Source: Chryseobacterium gwangjuense (GTDB taxonomy: Bacteria > Bacteroidota > Bacteroidia > Flavobacteriales > Weeksellaceae). From it: 64,000 bases of DNA. The DNA lies in the NCBI RefSeq assembly GCF_021311115.1, contig NZ_JAJTNP010000007.1:124001-188000 (forward strand). Reading direction: 5' to 3'. Shown here one piece after another: positions 45,139-54,359 of this stretch (positions are counted from its first letter, which is position 1; each line of letters starts with the position of its first letter). Below the pieces are notes generated by a model. That model was not told where the DNA came from. It worked only from the letters and a program-made list of their open reading frames with translations, and did not search any database. The position numbers were made by a program, and so were the translations under genes.

Positions 45139-45528
45139 TTAAACTCTTCTTCTTTTTGGTGGTCTACATCCATTGTGTGGCATAGGAGTCACATCAATGA
45201 TTTCGCTAACTTCAATTCCTGAATTGTGAATAGTTCTGATTGCAGATTCTCTACCTGCACCTGGACCTTTCACAAACACCTTTACTCTTCTTAAACCAGC
45301 TTCGTGAGCTACAGCAGAGCAATTTTCAGCTGCCATCTGAGCAGCAAATGGAGTATTCTTTTTAGAACCTCTGAATCCCATTTTACCGGCAGAAGCCCAA
45401 GAGATAACCTCTCCGTTTTTATTTGTTAAAGAAATGATGATGTTATTGAAAGAAGCCTGAATATGTGCTTCACCAATAGCTTCAACTTTTACTTTTCTTT
45501 TTTTAACTACTTTAGTTTGTTTTGCCAT
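45139..45528 (-). CDS. rpsK: 30S ribosomal protein S11
   Basis: 129 residues with [33 protein letters not shown] and the C-terminal signature [18 protein letters not shown]. Lies on the platform of the small subunit beside the mRNA exit. Between rpsM and rpsD with 12- and 19-bp gaps. Confidence 0.99.
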   Translation of the reverse strand: MAKQTKVVKKRKVKVEAIGEAHIQASFNNIIISLTNKNGEVISWASAGKMGFRGSKKNTPFAAQMAAENCSAVAHEAGLRRVKVFVKGPGAGRESAIRTIHNSGIEVSEIIDVTPMPHNGCRPPKRRRV

Positions 45529-45540
45529 AATTCCTAACGA

Positions 45541-45918
45541 TTATTTACTAGCTTTTTTCTTGTTAGCAACAGTTTTTCTCTTTCCTTTACGGGTTCTAGA
45601 GTTGTTTTTCGTTCTCTGGCCTCTTAAAGGTAATCCAAGTCTGTGACGTATTCCTCGTTGGCATCCTATGTCCATCAATCTCTTGATGTTCAATTGCACT
45701 TCAGATCTTAATTCTCCTTCTACTTTTACGTTTTCTGAGATATACGTTCTGATTGCAGCCAATTCATCGTCATTCCATTCGTTGACTTTCTTGTCTTCGC
45801 TGATACCGGCAGCTTTAAGGATTTCAGAAGAAGTACTTCTTCCAACTCCGTAGATGTAAGTTAAACCGATAACGCCTCTTTTGTTTTTTGGTAAATCAAT
45901 ACCTGAAATTCTCGCCAT
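45541..45918 (-). CDS. rpsM: 30S ribosomal protein S13
   Basis: 125 residues: [20 protein letters not shown], helix-two-turn-helix segment, then [20 protein letters not shown] and a Lys-rich tail. S13 contacts P-site tRNA and forms subunit bridges in the head. Follows rpmJ by 9 bp. Confidence 0.99.
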   Translation of the reverse strand: MARISGIDLPKNKRGVIGLTYIYGVGRSTSSEILKAAGISEDKKVNEWNDDELAAIRTYISENVKVEGELRSEVQLNIKRLMDIGCQRGIRHRLGLPLRGQRTKNNSRTRKGKRKTVANKKKASK

Positions 45919-45927
45919 AATTTAATT

Positions 45928-46044
45928 TTAGCCTTGTCTTTGTTTAAATTTTGGGTTTTTCTTGTTGATTACAAACAGTACACCTTTTCTGCGTACGATT
46001 TTGCAATCAGCGCTTCTTTTTTTAATTGATGCTCTTACTTTCAT
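45928..46044 (-). CDS. rpmJ: 50S ribosomal protein L36, zinc-free form
   Basis: 38 residues, [20 protein letters not shown] and ending NPKFKQRQG. The usual L36 zinc site is Cys11, Cys14, Cys27, His32; here only Cys14 remains (Ser at 11, no Cys or His later), so this is a C- form that cannot hold zinc. Placed between infA and rpsM as in most bacteria. It is too short for many gene-length cut-offs. Confidence 0.95.
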   Translation of the reverse strand: MKVRASIKKRSADCKIVRRKGVLFVINKKNPKFKQRQG

Positions 46045-46108
46045 TTTGATAGTATTTATTTTTTAACAATAGCCAAATGGAACTTACGCTCCATTTGGCA
46101 GATTGTTT

Positions 46109-46324
46109 TTAATATCTAAATGTGATTCTCCCTTTTGTTAAATCATAGGGAGACATTTCTAATTTTACCTTATCACCAGGCAAAAGTTTAATATAATGCA
46201 TTCGCATTTTACCAGAAATATGAGCAATAAGTATATGCCCATTCTCTAGCTCTACACGGAACTGAGCGTTCGAAAGTGCTTCCGTAATAACGCCGTCTTG
46301 TTCAATATGTTTTTGTTTTGCCAT
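46109..46324 (-). CDS. infA: Translation initiation factor IF-1
   Basis: 71 residues, a single OB fold: [20 protein letters not shown], then [20 protein letters not shown] and [12 protein letters not shown]-1 occupies the A site during initiation. Three bp after secY and 64 bp before rpmJ; no map (methionine aminopeptidase) gene lies between secY and infA, unlike many bacteria. Confidence 0.98.
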   Translation of the reverse strand: MAKQKHIEQDGVITEALSNAQFRVELENGHILIAHISGKMRMHYIKLLPGDKVKLEMSPYDLTKGRITFRY

Positions 46325-46327
46325 AAA

Positions 46328-47707
46328 TTAATATCCAGTCGTTCTTGATAATTTAGACTGCATTAAGCCATCATAATGATGGTTCAGCAGATATGTATTA
46401 ATCTGTTGAACAGTATCTAAAATTACTCCAACCATAATCAATAATGATGTCCCCCCGAAAAATAGGGCGAACGCATCTGTCTGAACAAAGCTTCCATGCA
46501 CAATTGCTGGAAGGACTGCAAAGATAGATAAAAATATTGCACCAGGCAAGGTAATTTTTGATAAAATATCATCTAAATAATCAGCGGTCTCTTTTCCGGG
46601 TCTTACTTTCGGTACTAAACCTCCGTTTCTCTTCAAATCATCAGCCATTTGGTTTACAGGAATAGTAATCGCAGTATAGAAGAATGAGAAGATAATAATT
46701 AATAGTGCGAACAATACATTGTACTGCCAGCTAAAAACATTCTTGAAACCTGCAAGAAAAGTGTTAGACTCATCTACTTTTGTTAACAAACCAGGTACGA
46801 ACATCAATGCCTGAGCAAAGATGATCGGCATTACACCGGCAGCATTAACTTTCAATGGAATCCACTGTCTTGCTCCTTGCATAAGATTTCTGTTTACACC
46901 TCCTCTTGCTTGAGCTCTGCTAACATACTGAATTGGAATTTTTCTAACAGCAACGGATAATACCACTGCCAATAGAACAACCAACATCCAGAAAATCACT
47001 TCAATAAGGATCATGATAGATCCCATTCCTCCTTTTCCGTTCTGCACGGCCATTTCCTGTACGAATGCTTCTGGTAATCTTGAAAGGATTCCTACCATAA
47101 TAAGGATAGAAATACCGTTCCCGATACCTTTGTCGGTGATTTTCTCACCTAACCACATTGCGAATACTGAACCAGCTACCAAAATAACAATACTTGGTAA
47201 CCAGAACATGATAGAATTTGGCTCTACATAATATGCAGTTCCGAATTGAGCATACGGTAAGAATAATTGAGTAATAGAAGTTAAATAAGAAGGTGCTTGT
47301 ACAAGACAAACCCCTATAGTCAACCATCTAGTAATTTGGTTCAATGTATTTCTACCTGACTCTCCATCTTTCTGAAGCTTCTGAAGATAAGGAATAGCCA
47401 TCCCCATCAACTGAACAATAATAGAAGCAGAAATATAAGGCATGATACCTAACGCCATTACGGAAGCGTGGCTGAAAGCTCCCCCCGTAAACGACGAAAG
47501 CAAGCCAAGGAGACCTGCTCCTTGCTTGTTACCGCCTTGATTTTTATAATGCTCTAAGAGATCTCCTACTTCTGCAAGGTTAATTGCAGGTAAAGAGATA
47601 TAAGATGCGAATCTATACACAAGGATAATACCTAAAGTAAAGATAATTTTATCTCTAAGTTCCTTTAAGCTCCAAATATTTTTTAATGTTTGTATAAATT
47701 CTTTCAT
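46328..47707 (-). CDS. secY: Preprotein translocase subunit SecY
   Basis: 459 residues with ten predicted membrane helices. Recognised by LALGIMPYISASIIVQL-like segment near 80 (GIMPYISASIIVQLM), GIGNGISILIMVGI, and KRNGGLVPKVRPGKET in the cytoplasmic loop that binds ribosome and SecA. Forms the protein-conducting channel of the inner membrane with SecE and SecG. 10 bp after rplO. Confidence 0.99.
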   Translation of the reverse strand: MKEFIQTLKNIWSLKELRDKIIFTLGIILVYRFASYISLPAINLAEVGDLLEHYKNQGGNKQGAGLLGLLSSFTGGAFSHASVMALGIMPYISASIIVQLMGMAIPYLQKLQKDGESGRNTLNQITRWLTIGVCLVQAPSYLTSITQLFLPYAQFGTAYYVEPNSIMFWLPSIVILVAGSVFAMWLGEKITDKGIGNGISILIMVGILSRLPEAFVQEMAVQNGKGGMGSIMILIEVIFWMLVVLLAVVLSVAVRKIPIQYVSRAQARGGVNRNLMQGARQWIPLKVNAAGVMPIIFAQALMFVPGLLTKVDESNTFLAGFKNVFSWQYNVLFALLIIIFSFFYTAITIPVNQMADDLKRNGGLVPKVRPGKETADYLDDILSKITLPGAIFLSIFAVLPAIVHGSFVQTDAFALFFGGTSLLIMVGVILDTVQQINTYLLNHHYDGLMQSKLSRTTGY

Positions 47708-47716
47708 TAGTAACTA

Positions 47717-48166
47717 TTATAAGGTAATTGCTTTTCCACCTGCTTTAGCAATAAGCTCTTCAGCAGATTTAGTGAATTTGTCAGCAGAGATTGAAACCGC
47801 AGATTTCAACTCTCCTCTACCCATAATTTTCACTAATTCGTTTTTAGTAATTAATCCGTTCTCAATCATAACTTCTCTTGTAATATCTCCAGTGATAGAT
47901 TTATTCTCGATTAAAGTTTGAATTGTATCAAGGTTAATTCCTCTAAACTCTTTTCTGTTTACGTTTTTGAATCCGAATTTCGGTAATCTTCTTTGTAAAG
48001 GCATCTGACCTCCTTCAAAACCGATCTTCTGAGAATAACCAGCTCTTGCTTTCTGTCCTTTATGTCCTTTTGTAGCAGTACCTCCTTTTCCACTACCTTG
48101 ACCTCTACCAATTCTTTTTGAATTGAAAGTAGATCCTGCAGCAGGTTTTATGTTATTTAAATTCAT
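47717..48166 (-). CDS. rplO: 50S ribosomal protein L15
   Basis: 149 residues: MNLNNIKPAAGSTFNSKRIG, the Gly/Lys-rich GRGQGSGKGGTATKGHKGQK segment, and EGGQMPLQRRLPKFGFKN. L15 buries a long tail in 23S rRNA. Between rpmD (21 bp) and secY, the normal spc order. Confidence 0.99.
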   Translation of the reverse strand: MNLNNIKPAAGSTFNSKRIGRGQGSGKGGTATKGHKGQKARAGYSQKIGFEGGQMPLQRRLPKFGFKNVNRKEFRGINLDTIQTLIENKSITGDITREVMIENGLITKNELVKIMGRGELKSAVSISADKFTKSAEELIAKAGGKAITL

Positions 48167-48187
48167 TTTAATTTCTTTTGTTAAAAA

Positions 48188-48364
48188 TTATTTTTGAACT
48201 TCAAGTAAATGACTAACTGCAGCTATCATTCCTAAGATAGAAGGAGTAGCTTCGTGTTCTACAACTTGATGAAGTTTCTTAAATCCTAATGCTTCAAGCG
48301 TTCTCTTTTGGGTTTTTGTTCTTCCAATAGCGCTTCTTACTTGCTTTACTTTGATTGTTGCCAT
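48188..48364 (-). CDS. rpmD: 50S ribosomal protein L30
   Basis: 58 residues, MATIKVKQVRSAIGRTKTQK and ending AAVSHLLEVQK, with TLEALGFKKLHQVVEH in the middle: the L30 ferredoxin-like fold. Lies between rpsE (11 bp) and rplO as usual in the spc operon. Translated by hand because of its small size. Confidence 0.97.
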   Translation of the reverse strand: MATIKVKQVRSAIGRTKTQKRTLEALGFKKLHQVVEHEATPSILGMIAAVSHLLEVQK

Positions 48365-48375
48365 TGTTTTATATA

Positions 48376-48897
48376 TTAACCGTTAAACACTTTAGTTAGA
48401 GAAACTCCTCTCATTCTAGCAATTTCTTCAGGTCTTCTGATATCCAATAACGCTTTGAAAGTAGCTTTCACCACGTTGTGAGGGTTTGAAGATCCTTTAG
48501 ATTTTGAAAGGATATCGTGAATACCAGCAGACTCAAGTACCGCTCTTACCGCACCTCCGGCGATAAGTCCTGTACCATGAGAAGCAGGTCTTAAGAAGAT
48601 ATCTGCACCTCCGTATCTAGCAGTAGTTTGGTGAGGAATTGTGTGGTTCATTACAGGAACTTTCACAAGGTTTTTCTTAGCGTCTTCAACTGCTTTAGCA
48701 ATTGCAGAAGCAACCTCTTTAGATTTTCCTAATCCGTAACCGATCACTCCATCTTCGTTACCTACAACTACGATAGCAGAGAATCCGAAAGCTCTACCTC
48801 CTTTAGTTACTTTTGTTACTCTGTTAACAGCTACGAGACGATCTTTAAGTTCTAATCCTCCCGGTTTTACTCTTTCTATATTATCTAGTCCTAACAT
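48376..48897 (-). CDS. rpsE: 30S ribosomal protein S5
   Basis: 173 residues. Double-stranded RNA-binding-like N-domain with [20 protein letters not shown] and GDG-type loop [18 protein letters not shown], then [19 protein letters not shown] segment ([18 protein letters not shown]). S5 takes part in decoding accuracy and helicase activity at the mRNA entry. 18 bp after rplR. Confidence 0.99.
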   Translation of the reverse strand: MLGLDNIERVKPGGLELKDRLVAVNRVTKVTKGGRAFGFSAIVVVGNEDGVIGYGLGKSKEVASAIAKAVEDAKKNLVKVPVMNHTIPHQTTARYGGADIFLRPASHGTGLIAGGAVRAVLESAGIHDILSKSKGSSNPHNVVKATFKALLDIRRPEEIARMRGVSLTKVFNG

Positions 48898-48915
48898 ATT
48901 TCCGAAATTTAATGA

Positions 48916-49269
48916 TTAGAATTTAAGTCCACCTTCTCTCGCACCATCAGCTAGAGCCTTAACTCTTCCGTGATATACGAAACCGTTTCTATCAAATACA
49001 ATATTTTCAATTCCTGCAGCGATAGCTTTTGTAGCGATAGCTTTACCTACAGCAGCAGAAACTTCAGTTTTAGTTCCGTTAGCGTCAACTCCTTTCTCTC
49101 TAGAAGAAGCAGAAGCTAAAGTTTTTCCACTGTTATCGTCGATTAACTGAGCGTAAATTTCCTTATTACTTTTGTATACAGATAATCTTGGCAATTCAGA
49201 AGATCCAGAGATTTTCCCTCTTACTCTTCTTTTTATTCTTATTCTTTTTTCTAATTTACTTAATGCCAT
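48916..49269 (-). CDS. rplR: 50S ribosomal protein L18
   Basis: 117 residues, [38 protein letters not shown] and the C-terminal [20 protein letters not shown] signature. Binds 5S rRNA with L5 and L25. Between rplF (15 bp) and rpsE. Confidence 0.99.
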   Translation of the reverse strand: MALSKLEKRIRIKRRVRGKISGSSELPRLSVYKSNKEIYAQLIDDNSGKTLASASSREKGVDANGTKTEVSAAVGKAIATKAIAAGIENIVFDRNGFVYHGRVKALADGAREGGLKF

Positions 49270-49284
49270 AATACTTATAATTTA

Positions 49285-49830
49285 TTAAGCAGATTTACCA
49301 GCTTTACGTCTAACAATTTCTCCTACGAATCTTACACCTTTTCCTTTGTATGGCTCAGGCTTTCTGAAAGAACGGATCTTTGCAGCTACCATCCCTAGAA
49401 GTTGGTTGTCGTGAGACGTTAAAGTAATAATTGGGTTTTTACCTTTTTCAGTCAATGTATCTACTTTTACTTCACCTGGAAGTTCTAGTACAATACCGTG
49501 AGAGAATCCTAAAGCTAACTCAAGTTTTTGACCTGCGTGTGAAGCTCTGTATCCTACCCCTACTAGTTCTAGTTTCTTTTCGAAACCTGTATTTACACCA
49601 ACAATCATGTTGTTGATTAACGCTCTGTATAAACCGTGAAGCGCTTTGTGTTGTTTAGCATCAGATGGTCTGTTTACATTCAGTTCACCATCTTTCTGTT
49701 CTATAGTAATTCCTGCTGTAAGTTCCTGAGAAAGTTCTCCTTTAGGACCTTTTACAGTTACCACACCGTTGTTTTCAGTGATTGTAACTCCTGCTGGAAT
49801 TGTTATAATTGCTTTACCAATTCTTGACAT
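49285..49830 (-). CDS. rplF: 50S ribosomal protein L6
   Basis: 181 residues: MSRIGKAIITIPAGVTITEN, duplicated L6 fold, and the C-terminal motif RSFRKPEPYKGKGVRFVGE. Binds near the sarcin-ricin loop and helps EF-G action. Between rpsH (17 bp) and rplR. Confidence 0.99.
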   Translation of the reverse strand: MSRIGKAIITIPAGVTITENNGVVTVKGPKGELSQELTAGITIEQKDGELNVNRPSDAKQHKALHGLYRALINNMIVGVNTGFEKKLELVGVGYRASHAGQKLELALGFSHGIVLELPGEVKVDTLTEKGKNPIITLTSHDNQLLGMVAAKIRSFRKPEPYKGKGVRFVGEIVRRKAGKSA

Positions 49831-49847
49831 TTTCCTCTGATTAAAAA

Positions 49848-50246
49848 TTAATAAACATAGCAGATTACTTCACCGCCTACTTTTTCTTCTCTAGCTTTCT
49901 TGTCAGTCATTACTCCTTTAGAAGTAGAGATGATAGAAATACCCAAACCGTTTAGTACTCTTGGAAGTTCTCCTGAACCTTTGTACTGTCTCAAACCTGG
50001 TCTAGAAGCTCTTTGGATAGACTTAATAGCTGGTTTGTTAGTTTGCTTATCGTACTTCAAAGCGATTTTGATCGTACCTTGAACAGCGCTATCTTCAAAC
50101 TTGTAGTTTAAGATATACCCTTGATCAAATAAGATCTTAGTAATCTCCTTTTTGATTTTCGATGCAGGAATTTCCACCACTTTGTGGCCTGCGCTTTGTG
50201 CGTTCCTTACTCTTGTTAGGAAATCTGAAATTGGATCTGTTACCAT
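49848..50246 (-). CDS. rpsH: 30S ribosomal protein S8
   Basis: 132 residues: MVTDPISDFLTRVRNAQSAG, then RPGLRQYKGSGELPRVLNGL and ISTSKGVMTDKKAREEKVGG. S8 binds helix 21 of 16S rRNA and, in E. coli, represses the spc operon through its own mRNA. A 147-bp spacer with a perfect hairpin separates it from rpsN, unusual in this tightly packed run. Confidence 0.99.
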   Translation of the reverse strand: MVTDPISDFLTRVRNAQSAGHKVVEIPASKIKKEITKILFDQGYILNYKFEDSAVQGTIKIALKYDKQTNKPAIKSIQRASRPGLRQYKGSGELPRVLNGLGISIISTSKGVMTDKKAREEKVGGEVICYVY

Positions 50247-50303
50247 TTTTCTTTTATAAATTATTGGTTAAAGAACAATCAGTATTGTAAAGACTTGAAG
50301 AGT

Positions 50304-50341
50304 AAAATATCAGACTTCAGAAATCTTCGGTCTGATATTTT
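50304..50341 (-). promoter_or_regulatory. Perfect hairpin in the rpsN-rpsH spacer
   Basis: AAAATATCAGAC at 50304-50315 is the exact reverse complement of GTCTGATATTTT at 50330-50341, with a 14-nt loop. On the minus strand it is followed by only four T residues, so it is a weak terminator at best; attenuation, RNA processing or protein binding are alternatives. A second small stem, GACAA/TTGTC, lies at 50358-50372. Confidence 0.5.
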
Positions 50342-50393
50342 TTATCTTTAGTATCTAGACAACTTAATTGTCCCGATTTTTAATTAGTAATTA

Positions 50394-50663
50394 TTACCAA
50401 CTAGCTTTTTTAACTCCCGGGATAAGACCGTTGTTTGCCATTTCTCTGAAAGTTACTCTGGAAATACCAAACGTTCTCATGTACCCTCTTGGTCTACCTG
50501 TTAGTTTACATCTGTTGTGTAATCTTACAGGAGAAGCATTTTTAGGCAATTTTTGAAGTCCTTCGTAATCACCAGCTTCTTTAAGAGCTTGTCTTTTAGC
50601 AGCGTATTTAGCAACTAGTGCTTCTCTTTTGCGCTCACGCGCTTTCATTGATTCTTTAGCCAT
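50394..50663 (-). CDS. rpsN: 30S ribosomal protein S14
   Basis: 89 residues, the longer zinc-free type: [20 protein letters not shown], then [20 protein letters not shown] and [20 protein letters not shown]. Only one cysteine, so no zinc site (C- form). Located in the head of the small subunit. Three bp after rplE. Confidence 0.99.
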   Translation of the reverse strand: MAKESMKARERKREALVAKYAAKRQALKEAGDYEGLQKLPKNASPVRLHNRCKLTGRPRGYMRTFGISRVTFREMANNGLIPGVKKASW

Positions 50664-50666
50664 TTC

Positions 50667-51218
50667 TTAGTTCTTTTTAAATGGTAAACCGAAGTGAGTT
50701 AATAATGCTTTTGCTTCTTTATCTGTTTTCGCAGTTGTAACGAAAGTGATGTCCATCCCTTGGATTTTTTTCACTTTGTCGATTACGATCTCAGGGAAGA
50801 TAATTTGCTCAGTGATACCTAAGTTATAGTTACCTCTACCATCAAATCCGTCAGCTTTGATACCAGAGAAATCTCTAATACGTGGCAATGCAGAAGAAGT
50901 TAATCTATCTAAGAACTCATACATTTTATTAGCTCTAAGAGTAACTTTAGCACCTACAGGCATACCTTTTCTCAATTTGAAAGCAGCTTCGTCTTTCTTA
51001 GAGATAGTACCTACAGCCTTCTGACCAGTGATGTTTGTTAATTCTTCAACAGCATAATCAATGATTTTTTTGTCTGCAGTAGCATCACCTAAACCTTGAG
51101 ATAAGATGATTTTTTCCAATTTAGGCACTTGCATTACTGACTTGTACCCGAATTCTTCCATCATTGCAGGAACAATCGTTTCTTTATATGCTTTTTTGGG
51201 TCTTGCTATATATTCCAT
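50667..51218 (-). CDS. rplE: 50S ribosomal protein L5
   Basis: 183 residues: [37 protein letters not shown] and [13 protein letters not shown], the L5 signatures. Binds 5S rRNA and contacts P-site tRNA. Between rplX (13 bp) and rpsN. Confidence 0.99.
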   Translation of the reverse strand: MEYIARPKKAYKETIVPAMMEEFGYKSVMQVPKLEKIILSQGLGDATADKKIIDYAVEELTNITGQKAVGTISKKDEAAFKLRKGMPVGAKVTLRANKMYEFLDRLTSSALPRIRDFSGIKADGFDGRGNYNLGITEQIIFPEIVIDKVKKIQGMDITFVTTAKTDKEAKALLTHFGLPFKKN

Positions 51219-51231
51219 GTGTTATTTAAAA

Positions 51232-51558
51232 TTATAAAGTTTCACCCGTTTTTTTGTTGATTCTTACTTTTTTATCTCCTTCGATTTTGTAACCGATTTT
51301 GATAGCTTTTCCGTCTTTACCAACTAAAGCTACGTTTGAGATATGAATAGAAGCTTCTCTTTCAACGATTCCTCCTTGAGGATTTGAAGCTGAAGGCTTA
51401 ACGTGCTTTTTGATGATGTTAAGTCCTGCAACAACTACTCTAGGGTCTTTTCCTTCTTTTTTGATCACTTCAATAACTTCACCTGTACCACCTTTAAGAC
51501 CTTTCTTACCTGTAGTTACGATTACGTTATCTCCTCTTTTTATTTTTAACTTTGACAT
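51232..51558 (-). CDS. rplX: 50S ribosomal protein L24
   Basis: 108 residues with the KOW motif KIKRGDNVIVTTGKKGLKGG at the start and GLNIIKKHVKPSASNPQGGI later. An early assembly protein near the exit tunnel. Between rplN (22 bp) and rplE. Confidence 0.99.
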   Translation of the reverse strand: MSKLKIKRGDNVIVTTGKKGLKGGTGEVIEVIKKEGKDPRVVVAGLNIIKKHVKPSASNPQGGIVEREASIHISNVALVGKDGKAIKIGYKIEGDKKVRINKKTGETL

Positions 51559-51580
51559 TTTCTTTTAAAAATTTTTAAAA

Positions 51581-51949
51581 TTAAAGTACTTCAGGAGCTA
51601 ATGAAATGATTTTCATATATTCTTTGTCTCTCAACTCACGAGCAACTGGTCCGAAAACACGTGTTCCTCTCATTTCTCCTGCTGCGTTTAGTAATACACA
51701 AGCATTGTCTTCGAATTTGATGTATGAACCATCTTTTCTTCTAACTGCTTTTTTAGTTCTTACTACTACAGCTTTAGATACCTGACCTTTTTTAGCGTTT
51801 CCTGATGGTGTAGAATCTTTGATAGTAACAACGATTTTATCACCAACTGAAGCATATCTTCTTCTGGTTCCTCCCAGAACTCTGATAACCAATACCTCTT
51901 TAGCACCTGTGTTATCAGCAACTTTTAATCTTGATTCTGTTTGTAACAT
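51581..51949 (-). CDS. rplN: 50S ribosomal protein L14
   Basis: 122 residues: [20 protein letters not shown] and [20 protein letters not shown]. Forms a bridge to the small subunit and is the docking site of silencing factor RsfS in other bacteria. Two bp after rpsQ. Confidence 0.99.
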   Translation of the reverse strand: MLQTESRLKVADNTGAKEVLVIRVLGGTRRRYASVGDKIVVTIKDSTPSGNAKKGQVSKAVVVRTKKAVRRKDGSYIKFEDNACVLLNAAGEMRGTRVFGPVARELRDKEYMKIISLAPEVL

Positions 51950-51951
51950 TA

Positions 51952-52206
51952 TTACTTAGCTTTTTCAATGATTCTTACTAATCTCCATCTCTTATTCTTG
52001 CTCAAAGGTCTAGTTTCTTGGATAAGAACTGTATCTCCTTCGTTGCATTCGTTGTTCTCGTCGTGTGCAGTATATTTTTTCGTTTTTAATACGAATTTAC
52101 CGTACATCGGGTGTTTGATTCTAGTAGTCTCACTTACAACAATGGTTTTTTCCATTTTATTGCTGGAAACTATTCCGATTCTTTCTTTTCTTAAGTTTCT
52201 TTCCAT
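51952..52206 (-). CDS. rpsQ: 30S ribosomal protein S17
   Basis: 84 residues: [40 protein letters not shown] and [20 protein letters not shown], an OB fold that binds 16S helix 11. Between rpmC (12 bp) and rplN (2 bp). Confidence 0.99.
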   Translation of the reverse strand: MERNLRKERIGIVSSNKMEKTIVVSETTRIKHPMYGKFVLKTKKYTAHDENNECNEGDTVLIQETRPLSKNKRWRLVRIIEKAK

Positions 52207-52218
52207 TTTAAAATGAAA

Positions 52219-52404
52219 TTATTGTTTGTTAGTTAACTCTGTATTTAATCTTGCGATCGTCTTTCTCAAATCTTTGATTTGAATCGGGTTTTCAATTGGG
52301 CTGATTTTGTGAGCCAATTTCAATTTTTGGTATTGAGCTTTAGCTTCAGTCAACTGAGTTTGAATATCTCCCGCGCTTAAATTTTTAATATCAGCTTTTT
52401 TCAT
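52219..52404 (-). CDS. rpmC: 50S ribosomal protein L29
   Basis: 61 residues from ATG 52404 (MKKADIKNLSAGDIQTQLTE); an in-frame TTG 9 nt upstream gives a less likely start. Two-helix protein with LKLAHKISPIENPIQIKDLR, located at the exit tunnel where SRP and trigger factor dock. Between rplP and rpsQ. Confidence 0.97.
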   Translation of the reverse strand: MKKADIKNLSAGDIQTQLTEAKAQYQKLKLAHKISPIENPIQIKDLRKTIARLNTELTNKQ

Positions 52405-52416
52405 TGTATTCAAAGA

Positions 52417-52842
52417 TTATAGAGGTTTAACAAAATCGTTAGCAACTACAAATTTAGTAACTACTGGTAATTTCTGTGCAGCAAGCCTAAGAGCTTCTTT
52501 TGCTACGTCGTAAGGAACACCTCCGATTTCGAACATAATTTTACCTGGTTTTACTACAGCTACCCAATATTCCACAGCACCTTTACCTTTACCCATACGT
52601 ACTTCCGCAGGTTTTTTAGTAATTGGCTTATCTGGGAAGATTTTGATCCATAGTTGACCTTCTCTCTTCATATATCTTGTCGCAGCGATACGCGCAGCTT
52701 CAATTTGTCTTGCAGTGATCCAAGCACCTTCTGTTGCTTTGATTCCGAAAGTTCCATAAGCAAGTTGATTACCTCTCTGAGCAATCCCCTTCATCTTCAT
52801 CTTATGAACTCTACGGAATTTGGTTCTTTTTGGTTGTAACAT
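52417..52842 (-). CDS. rplP: 50S ribosomal protein L16
   Basis: 141 residues: [40 protein letters not shown] and [21 protein letters not shown] late assembly protein at the A-site and peptidyl-transferase entrance. The 90-bp spacer upstream holds heptamer repeats. Confidence 0.99.
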   Translation of the reverse strand: MLQPKRTKFRRVHKMKMKGIAQRGNQLAYGTFGIKATEGAWITARQIEAARIAATRYMKREGQLWIKIFPDKPITKKPAEVRMGKGKGAVEYWVAVVKPGKIMFEIGGVPYDVAKEALRLAAQKLPVVTKFVVANDFVKPL

Positions 52843-52852
52843 AATTTTCTAA

Positions 52853-52887
52853 ATTTTAGATTTTAGATTTTAGATTTTAGATTTTAA
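52853..52887. repeat. ATTTTAG heptamer tandem repeat
   Basis: Four exact copies of ATTTTAG plus a fifth (ATTTTAA) in the rplP-rpsC spacer. AATTTTAGATT at 52852-52862 is mirrored by AATCTAAAATT at 52921-52931, so the spacer can fold back on itself. Confidence 0.75.
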
Positions 52888-52932
52888 AAAAGTAACGGCA
52901 ATTTAAAATTCAAAATTTGCAATCTAAAATTT

Positions 52933-53670
52933 TTAATTATTATTGTTTCTTCTTGGTTTTCTGTTGTCTCTGTCTCCTCTCTCTCTGTTTCCTCCTCCTG
53001 CAGGTCCTTTCTTCTGTTGTCCCACTAGTGGAGAAAGTTCTCTTTTACCGTAAACTTCTCCTTTCATGATCCAAACTTTAACTCCTAACTTACCGTATTG
53101 AGTTAATGCTTCACCGATATGATAATCGATATCTGCTCTGAAAGTAGACAATGGAATTCTTCCTTCTTTGAAAGATTCGCTTCTTGCCATTTCTGCACCA
53201 TTCAATCTTCCTGAGATTTGAACTTTGATACCTTCTGCACCCATTCTCATTGTACCTGCCATTGCCATTTTAACAGCTCTTCTATAAGAAATTCTGTTTT
53301 CAATTTGCTTAGCGATACTATCAGCAACTAATACAGCATCTAGTTCAGGTCTTTTGATTTCGAAAATATTGATTTGAATATCCTTACCTGTAAGTTTCTT
53401 CAATTCTTCTTTCAATTTATCAACTTCCTGACCTCCTTTACCGATGATAAGTCCTGGTCTTGCAGTAGTGATTGTAACTGTTACTAATTTAAGTGTTCTC
53501 TCAATATAAATTTTTGAAATACCACCTTTAGATAATCTAGCTTCAAGGTATCTTCTGATTTTGTAGTCTTCAGCGATTCTGTCTCCATAATCGTTTCCAC
53601 CAAACCAGTTAGAATCCCATCCTCTGATGATACCTAATCTATTACCAATTGGATTTGTCTTCTGTCCCAT
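52933..53670 (-). CDS. rpsC: 30S ribosomal protein S3
   Basis: 245 residues: [22 protein letters not shown] domain with [20 protein letters not shown], then [20 protein letters not shown] and [22 protein letters not shown]-terminal tail of about 30 residues rich in Gly, Arg and Asn ([20 protein letters not shown]) extends the usual length. S3 forms the mRNA entry helicase with S4 and S5. 7 bp after rplV. Confidence 0.99.
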   Translation of the reverse strand: MGQKTNPIGNRLGIIRGWDSNWFGGNDYGDRIAEDYKIRRYLEARLSKGGISKIYIERTLKLVTVTITTARPGLIIGKGGQEVDKLKEELKKLTGKDIQINIFEIKRPELDAVLVADSIAKQIENRISYRRAVKMAMAGTMRMGAEGIKVQISGRLNGAEMARSESFKEGRIPLSTFRADIDYHIGEALTQYGKLGVKVWIMKGEVYGKRELSPLVGQQKKGPAGGGNRERGDRDNRKPRRNNNN

Positions 53671-53677
53671 ACCTTGA

Positions 53678-54076
53678 TTAATTTTCTTTTTTACCTAAGA
53701 TTAATGTAATGTGGTTTGATCTTTTTCTGATTCTATACCCTCTACCTTGTGGAGCTGGTCTTAGTCTCTTCAATTGTCTTGCACTGTCTACAAAAATTTC
53801 TTTAACGATAAGGTTTGCTTCTTCAATATCAGCACCCTCGTTTTTAGTTTGCCAGTTTGCCATTGCAGAAAGTAAAACTTTCTCCAATTTGTTTGACGCA
53901 TCTTTTTTAGAATATTTTAGAATGCTTAAAGCTTTTTCTACTTCTACTCCTCTGATGATATCAGCTACTAATCTCATTTTTCTTGGAGAAGACGGGCAAT
54001 CATTATGTAATGCTTTTACTACATCCTGATTTGTTAATTTACGTGCTAATGCACTTTCTCTTTTTCTTGATCCCAT
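53678..54076 (-). CDS. rplV: 50S ribosomal protein L22
   Basis: 132 residues, with [20 protein letters not shown], the long beta-hairpin that lines the exit tunnel, and the C-terminal [20 protein letters not shown]. This hairpin is a macrolide-resistance site in other bacteria. Two bp after rpsS. Confidence 0.99.
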   Translation of the reverse strand: MGSRKRESALARKLTNQDVVKALHNDCPSSPRKMRLVADIIRGVEVEKALSILKYSKKDASNKLEKVLLSAMANWQTKNEGADIEEANLIVKEIFVDSARQLKRLRPAPQGRGYRIRKRSNHITLILGKKEN

Positions 54077-54078
54077 GA

Positions 54079-54357
54079 TTATCTGCTACCTTTGTTTTTG
54101 TTACCACCATGACCTCTGAAAGATCTTGTTGGAGAAAATTCGCCTAACTTGTGACCAACCATGTTTTCTGTAACATAAACAGGGATAAAAGATTTCCCGT
54201 TGTGTACCGCAATAGTTTGCCCTACGAAGTCTGGAGAAATCATTGATGCTCTAGACCAAGTTTTGATAACTGTTTTCTTATTAGCTTCTATATTTGCCTG
54301 AACCTTCTTATCTAAAGTATGATGAATGAACGGTCCTTTCTTAAGTGATCTTGCCAT
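54079..54357 (-). CDS. rpsS: 30S ribosomal protein S19
   Basis: 92 residues: [40 protein letters not shown] and [17 protein letters not shown]. Located in the head near helix 42 of 16S rRNA. Two bp after rplB. Confidence 0.99.
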   Translation of the reverse strand: MARSLKKGPFIHHTLDKKVQANIEANKKTVIKTWSRASMISPDFVGQTIAVHNGKSFIPVYVTENMVGHKLGEFSPTRSFRGHGGNKNKGSR

Positions 54358-54359
54358 AA

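Noticed and set aside
52853..52887. CRISPR array
   Set aside because: The unit is seven bases with no spacers; no cas genes are in the window.
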